Positions 46,837 to 54,876 of a stretch of DNA of 64,000 nt are shown here, one piece after another (the stretch's first letter is position 1; every line of letters begins with the position of its first letter). Made by a program: the position numbers and the translations under genes. Source of the stretch: an uncultured Paracoccaceae bacterium (lineage in GTDB: Bacteria; Pseudomonadota; Alphaproteobacteria; Rhodobacterales; Rhodobacteraceae). The stretch lies in NCBI GenBank assembly GCA_947496605.1, contig CANMDF010000004.1, positions 124,001-188,000 of the forward strand, read 5' to 3'. The notes below the pieces were generated by a model. It was given only the letters and a program-made list of their open reading frames with translations. It had not been told where the DNA came from and searched no databases.

Positions 46837-47873
46837 AGCGGCCGTTCGGACCGTGTTTTGATGTCACGCGCCAGCACATCCATTGCAAGATGGGACGCCT
46901 TTTGCATCAACGGATCAAAAAACCATGCGGGGGCTAGTTTTCGCTCGAAATCTAAACTGACCGAAAGTTGGGTCACATCGCCTTGCGGCACAACGCGGTA
47001 GCGCAGGGCTCGATATCCGATCCATTGGGCATAAGGCGTGGTGTCCGACAGAACTTCGAAGACAACGGCAGTGTCCGTCGCTTGCATCACCTGCAAATGT
47101 AGCGCTCCTGCCCCTTCGCGCCCCGCAAAATCGACAACGCGGTTGGCCCCAAGTGCGACCCCTTCGTCCACTGACACGGCCACAGGTTGGGGGAACAAAT
47201 CAAGGGCGGCAGGCAAAGTAAAGTCGGGCGATGTGGCGGTTTGCATGGCCTGCCAGACGGCGTCGGATTTGGCGTCGATAGTCTGTCCGGCCGTGGCGCT
47301 GCCTTGGGTCGCAAAGGCGTAGGATTTTGGCAAGCCTTCCAAGCTGCCGACAAACAACACGGTCCCGCACACCAAAAGGCTGCCGATGTCGAACAAGCGG
47401 CTTTGCGGCGGGTCATCACCGTCGTTGGGGTCTTTAAAGAAAACGAGCCTTATCCCATCGATGGTCCAGCCGATCACTTTGAAAACCACGTATACCGCAG
47501 CACCTACAGCAAACATCACTGCCGCGATGACGCCTGCGCAAAACAGCACCATCAAAATCAACTGACCTGCCTCACTGCCATTGGCAAAGGCCGGTTGTGG
47601 CGCAAAGACAGCGCCAAACAGCAAAATCATCGCCATGAACAAGGCCGTTCCCGCGGCCTTGCCGTACAGCCGGTTGGCAAACCCGGGTTGCAACCGCCCT
47701 TGGCCTGCGCACCACAACAGGTGCACACCAATCACAATCGCCACAGGTGCGACAAACTGCAACCCAGTCACGATCAAAGCTGTTTGCGACACAAACCATG
47801 CATAGGCTAATGCAACCGTCGCCGCGATCATATGCGGCAGAGCCTGCCAAAACTGAGTGTACAACCGCTGCAT
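46833..47873 (-). CDS. Membrane protein with SRPBCC-like C-terminal domain
   Basis: A 346-residue protein. The N-terminal half has about four to five hydrophobic helices, with a last one near residue 165-180 ([19 protein letters not shown]). The C-terminal part (about 195-346) resembles a START/SRPBCC polyketide-cyclase fold ([19 protein letters not shown] near the start, [20 protein letters not shown] and [11 protein letters not shown] near the end). SRPBCC domains bind hydrophobic ligands, so a lipid-handling role beside the desaturase is plausible. It is translationally coupled to the desaturase and divergent from rimO. Confidence 0.75.
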   Translation of the reverse strand: MQRLYTQFWQALPHMIAATVALAYAWFVSQTALIVTGLQFVAPVAIVIGVHLLWCAGQGRLQPGFANRLYGKAAGTALFMAMILLFGAVFAPQPAFANGSEAGQLILMVLFCAGVIAAVMFAVGAAVYVVFKVIGWTIDGIRLVFFKDPNDGDDPPQSRLFDIGSLLVCGTVLFVGSLEGLPKSYAFATQGSATAGQTIDAKSDAVWQAMQTATSPDFTLPAALDLFPQPVAVSVDEGVALGANRVVDFAGREGAGALHLQVMQATDTAVVFEVLSDTTPYAQWIGYRALRYRVVPQGDVTQLSVSLDFERKLAPAWFFDPLMQKASHLAMDVLARDIKTRSERPL

Positions 47874-47948
47874 GCAAAGAGCTTACGTCTTGCGTCTGCC
47901 CGCGCAAGCCCCATTTCCCTTTCTGCGACCTTCAGCTACATCAACGCC

Positions 47949-49340
47949 ATGACACAAAATCCGCCCAGCCTCCGCCCTGACCTTGCCCCCAAGGCCAAAA
48001 TCACCGACGCCCCCCGCGACGGCCAGCCAACGATCGGTATGGTCAGCCTTGGGTGCCCCAAGGCCTTGGTCGATAGCGAACGCATTCTGACGCGACTGCG
48101 GGCCGAAGGTTACGCCATCAGCCCTGACTATGCGGGCGCCGAGGCGGTGATCGTGAACACCTGCGGGTTCCTTGATAGCGCCAAGGCCGAAAGCCTTGAT
48201 GCGATTGGCGAGGCGTTGCAGGAAAACGGCAAGGTTATCGTGACGGGCTGCTTGGGGGCCGAGCCGGATTACATCCGCGAACACCACCCGCAAATCCTCG
48301 CCGTCACAGGGCCACACCAATACGAACAGGTGCTCGATGCGGTCCACGCGAACGTGCCTCCTGCGCCCGATCCGTTCATCGATCTGCTGCCCGCCTCAGG
48401 TGTCAGCCTGACGCCACGACATTACAGTTATCTGAAGATATCCGAAGGCTGTAACCACAAATGTAAATTCTGCATCATCCCTGACATGCGCGGGCGGCTT
48501 GCATCACGGCCTGCCCATGCGGTGCTGCGCGAGGCGGAAAAGCTGGTGGATGCAGGGGTCAAAGAACTGCTGGTCATCAGTCAGGACACGTCAGCCTACG
48601 GGCTGGACCGCAAATACGATCTGAACCCGTGGAAAGACAGTGAAGTGCGCAGCCACATCACCGATCTCACGCGCGAGCTGGGCAAACTTGGCGCATGGGT
48701 GCGCCTGCACTACGTCTACCCCTACCCCCACGTGCGCGACCTGATCCCAATCATGGCGGACCCGACCAACGGCGTGCTGCCCTACCTCGACATCCCATTC
48801 CAGCATAGCCACCCTGACGTGCTGCGACGCATGGCGCGGCCTGCAGCGGGGGCGAAAACACTGGATGAGATCGCGGCGTGGCGCGCGCAATGCCCCGATA
48901 TCACGCTGCGGTCGACCTTTATCGTGGGTTATCCGGGCGAAACCGAGGCCGAGTTCCAGCACCTGCTGGATTGGCTGGATGAAGCGCAATTAGACCGGGT
49001 CGGCTGCTTTCAATATGAGAACGTCGACGGGGCCCGCTCAAACGCCCTGCCCGACCACGTGGCGGCAGAGGTCAAACAAGACCGCTGGGACCGGTTCATG
49101 GCGAAAGCACAAGCGATCTCGGCGGCCAAGCTAGAGGCCAAGGTGGGCCGCACCCTAGAAGTCATCGTGGACGACATCGACGAAGACGGCATCGCGACAT
49201 GCCGGACATGGGCGGATGCGCCAGAGATCGACGGGAATCTGTTTATTGATGAAGGGGTTGATGGGTTGAGTGTTGGGATTTTGATTCAAGTTGAAGTTGA
49301 AGAGGCTGGCGAGTATGATTTGTGGGGCAAGCAATTATGA
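47949..49340 (+). CDS. rimO: Ribosomal protein S12 methylthiotransferase
   Basis: Radical-SAM enzyme that methylthiolates an Asp of ribosomal protein S12. The 463 residues from [10 protein letters not shown] contain the UPF0004 N-terminal Fe-S cysteines ([22 protein letters not shown]). The radical-SAM motif C168-x3-C172-x2-C175 lies in [12 protein letters not shown]-terminal TRAM domain follows. ATG 47949 gives the standard N-terminus; a longer upstream frame overlaps the divergent gene. It is followed after 12 bases by the STAS/ATPase insert. Confidence 0.96.
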   Translation: MTQNPPSLRPDLAPKAKITDAPRDGQPTIGMVSLGCPKALVDSERILTRLRAEGYAISPDYAGAEAVIVNTCGFLDSAKAESLDAIGEALQENGKVIVTGCLGAEPDYIREHHPQILAVTGPHQYEQVLDAVHANVPPAPDPFIDLLPASGVSLTPRHYSYLKISEGCNHKCKFCIIPDMRGRLASRPAHAVLREAEKLVDAGVKELLVISQDTSAYGLDRKYDLNPWKDSEVRSHITDLTRELGKLGAWVRLHYVYPYPHVRDLIPIMADPTNGVLPYLDIPFQHSHPDVLRRMARPAAGAKTLDEIAAWRAQCPDITLRSTFIVGYPGETEAEFQHLLDWLDEAQLDRVGCFQYENVDGARSNALPDHVAAEVKQDRWDRFMAKAQAISAAKLEAKVGRTLEVIVDDIDEDGIATCRTWADAPEIDGNLFIDEGVDGLSVGILIQVEVEEAGEYDLWGKQL

Positions 49341-49352
49341 AAGAGGCTTTAA

Positions 49353-50243
49353 GTGACACCGTCGCGACTGCAACTTCCACCATATCTTATTGATCATCAT
49401 CTTTTCCAAGCATTTCAGAATTTTCTCGACGAAAACCAGAACCTACCCACGGAGATCGAGGTCGATTTTTCGGGCATTATTCACATCAAACCCCCAAGTG
49501 TTGCGTTTCTAAGCAATATGACTCATTGGTTCCGCAGCATGGGAAGCGAGGTTAGTTTCCTCGGCTTGGACTTGAGCAATGAGGCTATCAAGTACTTAGA
49601 TGACTCCCTCTTTTTTGAACTTCACCAAGGACAAAAGCTAAGTCCTGCTAGCTCTTGCCGCCAGACAACCATTCCAGTTCGCCAGCTTGCTCGACGTGAC
49701 AGTCATGGTTGGCTTGAGTACACGTTTCTACCTTGGTTAATCGAGAAGTCTGGTCTAACGAAAAATAGTCTCGCTGAAGTAAAGAGTAGCCTACAAGAAC
49801 TGATCAACAATATAAGTGATCATACTGAATTCGAAGAAGGTTGTATCTTTGGTCAATGGTATCCGAAGACAAATAAAATATTGATTACTGTCGCAGACTT
49901 TGGTGTTGGAATTCCGAGCAACATCAGAACGGTGTCGCCAGATTTATCCGACAGCGACAGTTTAGTTAAAGCAGCGGAAGACGGTTTTTCTTCAAAAAGC
50001 CTTCCTACCAACAGGGGAGCCGGTCTGTACCTTTTGTTGCTAAACATTGTCCAACGCTTCGATGGCGTTGTCACAATTCGCTCCGGTCTTGGTTTTGCAA
50101 AATTTGTTAATCAGTCTGGAAGTATATATGTTATACAGAATGAAAAATGTGGGTACTGTGTAGGAACAACAATAGATATTGTGTTGCAGACAGATAAAAT
50201 TCCTTATGAAGACGATAACGAAGAGGAGGACTTCGAATGGTAA
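49353..50243 (+). CDS. STAS-like/GHKL-ATPase fusion regulator
   Basis: A 296-residue protein of two parts. Residues about 5-95 look STAS-like, with DFSGIIHIKPPSVAFL (D38-G41). Residues about 140-280 form a GHKL (histidine-kinase-type) ATPase: N-box ELINNISDH (E149, N153, D156), G1 box DFGVGIP (182-188), G2 box RGAGL (221-225) and a final GTTIDIVL. No phosphoacceptor His domain is present, so it resembles the SpoIIAB/RsbW anti-sigma class. The tail is acidic. The GTG start follows AGAGG. It overlaps the next gene by 7 bases. The pair is clearly AT-richer than rimO, which suggests horizontal transfer. Confidence 0.8.
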   Translation: MTPSRLQLPPYLIDHHLFQAFQNFLDENQNLPTEIEVDFSGIIHIKPPSVAFLSNMTHWFRSMGSEVSFLGLDLSNEAIKYLDDSLFFELHQGQKLSPASSCRQTTIPVRQLARRDSHGWLEYTFLPWLIEKSGLTKNSLAEVKSSLQELINNISDHTEFEEGCIFGQWYPKTNKILITVADFGVGIPSNIRTVSPDLSDSDSLVKAAEDGFSSKSLPTNRGAGLYLLLLNIVQRFDGVVTIRSGLGFAKFVNQSGSIYVIQNEKCGYCVGTTIDIVLQTDKIPYEDDNEEEDFEW

Positions 50244-50524
50244 TTAAGATCTTATCTTTGGTCTCTTCTTGCGACTCAAACCAGCAAGGCTTGTGCGTCA
50301 AGAATGCTATTTTGGTAGCGCTTAAATCTCAAGATGTTGTTTTTTTGGATTTTTCTGGCGTTACAAATGTGACTTCTTCATTTGTGAATTCAGCTTTACT
50401 CGACTTGTCACCGCAATTCGACCTCGACACGATCAAATCCCGGATACAGATCAAGCGTGTGAACCGTCAGATTGGAAATATGATAAAAGATCGGTTTGTG
50501 TCGGAAGCTCGACTGCAGGGTTAA
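50237..50524 (+). CDS. STAS-like DUF4325 protein
   Basis: A 95-residue protein of the DUF4325 (STAS-like) family as far as I can recognise. LDFSGVTNVTSSFVNSALLDL lies near residues 37-57: DFSG (38-41) repeats the motif at the same positions in the neighbouring fusion protein, and the Ser pair S47/S48 sits where SpoIIAA-type antagonists carry their phosphorylated Ser. It overlaps the preceding ATPase gene by 7 bases, so the two are coupled. I infer a partner-switch pair, with this protein as antagonist or substrate. Confidence 0.75.
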   Translation: MVIKILSLVSSCDSNQQGLCVKNAILVALKSQDVVFLDFSGVTNVTSSFVNSALLDLSPQFDLDTIKSRIQIKRVNRQIGNMIKDRFVSEARLQG

Positions 50525-50544
50525 CAACCTGAACGAACGAATAA

Positions 50545-50889
50545 CTAACTATCCAAATAAACCCGCACCGCGTCCTGCACCCGCCGAAACCGATCTCCAC
50601 CCAGCTTCGTCCCTCCAAACCACCGTGTCACCACGATGATGTGGCCCGTCAGCCCTTCGCGTTCCAGCATCCGCAGGATCACCATGCCCGCACCGCTTTC
50701 GCCGTCGTCGTTCTTCAACGGCCCGTCAGGCAGCAGGACCGCCCATGTGTTATGTGTGGCTTTGGCAAATTTCTTGCGGCGGCACAGCGCTTTGACAAAG
50801 GCCTTCGCCTCATCCGCGGACCCCACGGGGCCACCTGCGACCGCGTATTTGGACCCACGGTCGCTCAGTACATTTTCGATAACTTTCAG
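50545..50889 (-). CDS. YigZ/IMPACT-family protein with non-standard start
   Basis: A UPF0029 (YigZ N-domain-like) protein of about 114 residues. The conserved KATHNTWAVLLPDGPLKNDDGE and VVTRWFGGTKLGGDRFRRV are clear. A GTG at 50826 would drop the family-typical first 21 residues (KVIENVLSDRGSKYAVAGGP). The only fitting start is CTG at 50889, with GAGGAC (complement of 50896-50901) six bases before. An in-frame stop belonging to the preceding gene lies just upstream. So this gene uses CTG, or its original ATG was lost by one base change. The long C-terminal domain of full YigZ is absent. Confidence 0.8.
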   Translation of the reverse strand: MKVIENVLSDRGSKYAVAGGPVGSADEAKAFVKALCRRKKFAKATHNTWAVLLPDGPLKNDDGESGAGMVILRMLEREGLTGHIIVVTRWFGGTKLGGDRFRRVQDAVRVYLDS

Positions 50890-50904
50890 CGAACCGTCCT
50901 CAGA

Positions 50905-51138
50905 TCAGGACATGACCTCACGCGCGGCCCCGTGTTCGCAGCCTGCAGGCATACCAAGGTCCGTGACAGGCGAGCTGCCCTCTCCGGCCACATCGCACGC
51001 GCCTGCGGCATCGCTCCAAACCATCCCCACAGGGCAGCTTTGGGATTGCGCCAAAGGTTCGGTCGGGGCGGGTAAAGTCGTGTCTTGGGCGTAAGCGGCC
51101 ATCGGCATCAAAGCCACGGCAAGTACTGTGAGACGCAT
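50905..51138 (-). CDS. Small secreted Cys-motif protein
   Basis: A 77-residue protein with a Sec signal (MRLTVLAVALMPMAAYA, cleavage near 17). The mature part contains C-x12-C with the inner GMVW (SCPVGMVWSDAAGAC), plus one later Cys. The same motif and a near-identical signal occur in the 176-residue TPR protein at 51886, so the two look like relatives, this one without the TPR part. GGAGGACATC precedes the ATG. It ends 15 bases before the CTG of the YigZ-like gene. The function is unknown; periplasmic. Confidence 0.7.
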   Translation of the reverse strand: MRLTVLAVALMPMAAYAQDTTLPAPTEPLAQSQSCPVGMVWSDAAGACDVAGEGSSPVTDLGMPAGCEHGAAREVMS

Positions 51139-51164
51139 GATGTCCTCCTGTTCGTCCTTGCACC

Positions 51165-51193
51165 ACTATGCTTGGATCACATTCATTTTTCAA
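51165..51193 (-). promoter_or_regulatory. Predicted promoter of the small Cys-motif gene
   Basis: On the minus strand, TTGAAA (complement of 51188-51193), a 17-base spacer and CATAGT (complement of 51165-51170) precede the 77-residue secreted protein by about 25 bases. Confidence 0.5.
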
Positions 51194-51281
51194 CGGACCC
51201 GCTGTCGCACCGCTTGACGCATATCAAGGTGCGGCCGACCACCGCTCGCTACACTTGGGACGACACCAAGGGAGAGGGCAT

Positions 51282-51530
51282 TTGAAAGACGCAAGCGCAA
51301 AGGTCAAACCGCAGCCACGCAAACCAACCAGATCAGCCCGCCTGCCCAAAATGGCCCGTCTGAACTGTATGCGTCATTTCCTATCGACGTTAGATTATCC
51401 CGGCAAAGACCCCGCGATTGCGCAGCCACCGCAATCGGAAATCGTGGCCAGTGCGAAAAAGGTCATCCATCGCGCCGACCACATCCTTGGCACTGCGCTG
51501 CACCCCGAAACACGGCACGTCAAAAGCTAG
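51282..51530 (+). CDS. Possible basic hypothetical protein
   Basis: A frame of 82 codons from TTG at 51282, with GGGAGAGG five bases before. The product is Lys/Arg/Pro-rich at the N-terminus (KVKPQPRKPTRSARLPKMA) and then ordinary (MRHFLSTLDYPGKDP...). It lies between two minus-strand genes. I do not recognise a family; a conserved plus-strand counterpart has not been checked, so this is a low-confidence call. Confidence 0.35.
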   Translation: MKDASAKVKPQPRKPTRSARLPKMARLNCMRHFLSTLDYPGKDPAIAQPPQSEIVASAKKVIHRADHILGTALHPETRHVKS

Positions 51531-51565
51531 GTGTTGAGGGTATCGCCGCGGGCCTTCAAGCCGTG

Positions 51566-51814
51566 CTAGCGGAGCGTGGCGAAGGTTTCTTTGTTGCGGC
51601 AATAGCTGGGCGCATGATCAACCTGTGCTGTCTTTTCCAAAAGCCGGTCGCATTTTTCAACCTGCGCGCAACCGCGACATCCCGTGATCATGTCCGCATA
51701 AGCGGTGATGTCGATCTTGTTTTCATCCAGCGCCGTCGACAAATCGACGTCGCATGCTTTTGCCATTTTGATCACACGCCAAAAGTGCGCACGGGGGTCG
51801 CCAAGGGTTTGCAT
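51566..51814 (-). CDS. DUF6455-family protein
   Basis: An 82-residue soluble protein typical of Rhodobacteraceae. It starts MQTLGDPRAHFWRVIKMAKA, with GGAGGATCAAAG before the ATG at 51814. Four Cys are arranged as CRGCAQVEKC and, about 20 residues later, YC, which could bind a metal or an iron-sulfur cluster (inference). It lies between the Cys-motif protein genes. The role is unknown. Confidence 0.75.
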   Translation of the reverse strand: MQTLGDPRAHFWRVIKMAKACDVDLSTALDENKIDITAYADMITGCRGCAQVEKCDRLLEKTAQVDHAPSYCRNKETFATLR

Positions 51815-51885
51815 CTTTGATCCTCCGGTTGGTGGTAATGCCGTCATAACACCCCCACACAATCCGGACTTTGCGCTGGATCAAA

Positions 51886-52416
51886 TCAGTAGGACGCACC
51901 CACTCCTGTGTTGATCGCATTCACCAGCGACGTCTCTGCCCAGGTATCGCGCCCACCCCGCATGCGGATTTCGGTCAGTTGCACCTGCGCCAAGACCTGA
52001 TCACCAGATGCGACGTGCCCTTGCCCCATATAGGACCGCGCCAGCAGGTTGTTTGGGTCAGCCGAAATGGCTGCGTTGTAATACGTCATGCCCAAATCAA
52101 TATCGCCAGACTTGCGATGTGCGAACCCATAGTAGGTCAAAGCCAACGGCGCCTGCGGGTTTTCTAACGTGTCCAGCACATTCAATGCTGCCAGATACTG
52201 ACCATCGTAGGCCAGTTCACGCACATCATCCAGCCGCGCAGTGTCGTCATTGGTGCTTGTCGCCGGGTCCATGCAGCTTTCCGTTGCCAAATCCCAAACC
52301 AAACCCTCGGCGCAGGTCGTGGTGGTCTCAGACGGTTTCGGTGCTGTGTCACCGCCACCACCGGCCGCAATCGCGGCCATGGGGAACAAAGCAAGGGTCA
52401 AAGTGATCAGGCGCAT
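51886..52416 (-). CDS. Secreted TPR protein with Cys motif
   Basis: A 176-residue periplasmic protein. The signal MRLITLTLALFPMAAIAA is followed by TCAEGLVWDLATESC, the same C-x12-C/G-x-V-W motif as the 77-residue protein upstream in the list. Residues about 75-160 carry TPR-like helices (LAYDGQYLAALNVLDTLENP; ALTYYGFAHRKSGDIDLGMT; ARSYMGQGHVASGDQVLAQV). GAGGAG precedes the ATG at 52416. TPR suggests protein-protein contacts; the partner is unknown. Confidence 0.8.
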   Translation of the reverse strand: MRLITLTLALFPMAAIAAGGGGDTAPKPSETTTTCAEGLVWDLATESCMDPATSTNDDTARLDDVRELAYDGQYLAALNVLDTLENPQAPLALTYYGFAHRKSGDIDLGMTYYNAAISADPNNLLARSYMGQGHVASGDQVLAQVQLTEIRMRGGRDTWAETSLVNAINTGVGASY

Positions 52417-52482
52417 GGACGTCTCCTCAGGTTGTTGAGGCAAAGATAGCTTGATGCACCCCGAAGGAAAGTAATCGGACCT

Positions 52483-52842
52483 CTAGAAAGCCAGCCCAAT
52501 CAACACGCAAGCCCAAGCGACCCCAACCCCAATGGCTGTCACAGCCACCGCCGCTGAACCGCAATCTTTCGCGTGCTTGGCGGCATCGCGCTTTTCTGTG
52601 CCAATGTCATCCACAACCCGCTCAATCGCAGTGTTCATGCATTCAGCCGCCAAGACGATAATCCCACCCATCAACAACATCCCCCGTTCGCCTGCCGAAA
52701 GCGGAAGTGCAAAGGCCAAGATCGCAAAAAACGCGTTCGCCACCAGCCATTGCATCAAGGAGCCTTCGGTTTTGTAAACATGCGCAAAGCCATCCCACGA
52801 CCAGATCGCCCGCTGCCGGACACGCAAAATTTGTTGCCACAT
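52483..52842 (-). CDS. dgkA: Diacylglycerol kinase (DgkA type)
   Basis: Small inner-membrane kinase recycling diacylglycerol to phosphatidate. About 119 residues with three helices. The catalytic core AAECMNTAIERVVD contains the conserved Glu and Asn. The start is ambiguous between ATG 52848 and 52842; AAAGGGTG is seven bases from the latter, so it is preferred. It stands between the secreted TPR gene and the divergent HlyIII-like gene. Confidence 0.92.
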   Translation of the reverse strand: MWQQILRVRQRAIWSWDGFAHVYKTEGSLMQWLVANAFFAILAFALPLSAGERGMLLMGGIIVLAAECMNTAIERVVDDIGTEKRDAAKHAKDCGSAAVAVTAIGVGVAWACVLIGLAF

Positions 52843-52979
52843 CTTCATCACCCTTTCGCAATTCGGAACGGGTATGGGCGATCTGGACCAGCCTGCCAAG
52901 GGTCTGGGATGACCCGACGAAACAATTGACCCACTGTGTGTTCCCGCTACCGTTCAAGCAGTTAACGAAGGAAAGCGCG

Positions 52980-53618
52980 ATGTACCCGACCTATGCCCGT
53001 TCAGAACGCATCGCCGATGGCACAATGCATGCAATTGGTTTCGCAGGCGCTGTAACGGGCGCCGTGGTCCTGATCGTCTGGTCCACGGGCCACGCGACGG
53101 CTGCACAAATCGCGGCTATTTGGGTTTATGGGGCAACGCTGATTGCGACATTCGCGGCCTCTGCGTTCTACCATATGACACCATGGGAAAGCATCCGACC
53201 GACCCTGCGCCGGTTCGATCATGCCGCGATCTATCTTAAGATCGCCGGCACCTATACGCCATTGGTGGTCATGATTGGCAGTTGGTTCGCCTATACCATT
53301 CTGGCAATCGTCTGGGGGCTAGCAGCCCTTGGAGTTATCCTAAAACTGTTCTTCTGGCGCACGCCGGGGCGGTTTGGGCCTGCGCTCTATCTGATCATGG
53401 GCTGGCTGAGCCTTGCGCTGATCTGGTCGCTTTGGCCCATTGTACCGGTCTCGGCGATGGTGTTGATGGCGGTTGGTGGGTTGCTCTACACGGCTGGTGT
53501 ACCTTTCTATGCCAGCGAAACGATGAAGTTCTCAACCGCGATCTGGCATGGGTTTGTCGTGGCAGCTTCTGCGTGCTTCTTCGCCGCGATTGCCATTGCA
53601 ACGGCCGCACTGGCCTAG
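52980..53618 (+). CDS. Hemolysin III-family (PAQR-like) membrane protein
   Basis: A 212-residue seven-helix protein. The hallmark residues are SAFYHMTPWE, RFDHAAIYLKIAGTYTP and the late IWHGFVVAASACFF, whose His residues could bind zinc as in PAQR receptors. AAGGAAAG precedes the ATG. The family is widespread, called hemolysin III or YqfA; true hemolytic activity is not generally shown. It is transcribed alone. Confidence 0.9.
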   Translation: MYPTYARSERIADGTMHAIGFAGAVTGAVVLIVWSTGHATAAQIAAIWVYGATLIATFAASAFYHMTPWESIRPTLRRFDHAAIYLKIAGTYTPLVVMIGSWFAYTILAIVWGLAALGVILKLFFWRTPGRFGPALYLIMGWLSLALIWSLWPIVPVSAMVLMAVGGLLYTAGVPFYASETMKFSTAIWHGFVVAASACFFAAIAIATAALA

Positions 53619-53776
53619 CCCAAGCAAACCTGCAGCCTCTTATGATCTATCTGGTATGGAATGCCTGACCTGACAGTTAGACGTCGGGTCACTAGGCTTC
53701 ATTCAGGGCATCATTTTCTGCCCGATACGGCAATTAATGCCGCGTAACCTATTGATTATATTCAAAGGCATATTTG

Positions 53777-54070
53777 ATGACCAACCCATTTGATCTCTAT
53801 GGATCGACGCTTTTTGATGCGATTGGCGTCGCCGGGTTCGGTCTTTATGTGTTCAACTATTCGATGCTGACCTTGCAACGCATCCGGTCGGAAAGCATCC
53901 GTTACTTTGTCATCAACCTTGCCGCCGCCAGCATGGTGCTGATTGGGCTGATGAATGCCTTCAATCTGGCAGCTGCCCTTATTCAGGTGTTCTTCATCGG
54001 CAGCTCAACGGTGGCCATCATCATCCGATTGCGCGCACGCCAAATGACGCGATCACAACTGCAATATTAA
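53777..54070 (+). CDS. CBU_0592-like small membrane protein
   Basis: A 97-residue protein with three hydrophobic helices (DAIGVAGFGLYVFNYSML; YFVINLAAASMVLIGLM; ALIQVFFIGSSTVAIII). The N-terminal DAIGVAGF and the helix spacing resemble the CBU_0592-like domain group as I recall it. A TTG one codon earlier is a weaker start than ATG 53777. It overlaps the convergent M48 peptidase gene by 4 bases. The role is unknown. Confidence 0.7.
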   Translation: MTNPFDLYGSTLFDAIGVAGFGLYVFNYSMLTLQRIRSESIRYFVINLAAASMVLIGLMNAFNLAAALIQVFFIGSSTVAIIIRLRARQMTRSQLQY

Positions 54071-54798
54071 AGGCCGGCAGCAACCCGCTGCACTGTACGC
54101 ACACGATCTGCATTGGGTGGGTGGGTTCCAAGAAAACGATCGCCCGGATCTGGAATGCGCGAAAAGAACGCAGCGCCGCGTAGCGGGTCATAGCCTGCCG
54201 CCGCAGCAATCCTTGTGCCCAAGGCATCTGCCTCAAGCTCGAACTCTTTGGAATAGGTCCGCGCACCAACGGTCGCACCGATACGCTGGGCTGTTTCAAT
54301 AGAACTCGCGTCAGATGCGCCCAATGCACCTGCCAACGTGCCAATCAACAGGCCGCCCAATGCCGCATTCTGCTGAGTCTGGGCGATATGCCCGCGAATG
54401 TGGTGGGCCGCCTCATGTGCCATCACAAATGCCAGCTCATCCTGATTTCGCGCGTCTGCGATCAAAGGCACGGTGAACCCAATGATCGGTCTGCCGTTTG
54501 AATCAAGCGTTTGAAACGCATTCACACCGCGATTGGGCCGATCATCGACCACAATCTTAAAGTCACAGTTCGATTGCGGTGCGCGGGACCGGCAAAACTG
54601 TTCAGCAACGGGCTCAACCCGGCGCACTACGGTTTGGAAATTATTCAGGGCTTGCCGCTGTGACAGCTGCGGGCCGTTTGTTTGGGGGACCTGCTGGGGC
54701 GTCTGTTGTGGTGCGGCGGGGCGTGGCGTGCTTGTTTGCACAACCACATCAGAACACGCACCCAGCAGCACGCAAAGCGCAAGAGGAAGCAATCGCAT
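54067..54798 (-). CDS. M48-family metallopeptidase, lipoprotein 1
   Basis: A 243-residue periplasmic lipoprotein. Lipobox LLGAC ends at Cys15, a Pro/Gln-rich linker follows, and the zinc site is HEAAH (H128, E129, H132) with a third ligand in EFELEADALG. The region with GGLLIGTLAGALGASDAS is a hydrophobic insertion near residues 148-165. It lies next to a second, shorter relative with the same order of motifs, so the pair probably arose by duplication. It may take part in outer-membrane quality control like BepA or LoiP. Confidence 0.9.
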   Translation of the reverse strand: MRLLPLALCVLLGACSDVVVQTSTPRPAAPQQTPQQVPQTNGPQLSQRQALNNFQTVVRRVEPVAEQFCRSRAPQSNCDFKIVVDDRPNRGVNAFQTLDSNGRPIIGFTVPLIADARNQDELAFVMAHEAAHHIRGHIAQTQQNAALGGLLIGTLAGALGASDASSIETAQRIGATVGARTYSKEFELEADALGTRIAAAAGYDPLRGAAFFSRIPDPGDRFLGTHPPNADRVRTVQRVAAGL

Positions 54799-54876
54799 CG
54801 TTCATCCTAAAGTCAGTCTCGTTTCTACCAGCTTAACATCCGCTGCCGTGATTGCGCCACCCAACATTACGTAGCA

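Noticed and set aside
51390-51602. Minus-strand frame of 70 codons next to the DUF6455 gene
   Set aside because: It overlaps the DUF6455 gene end in another frame and lacks a ribosome site or motif.
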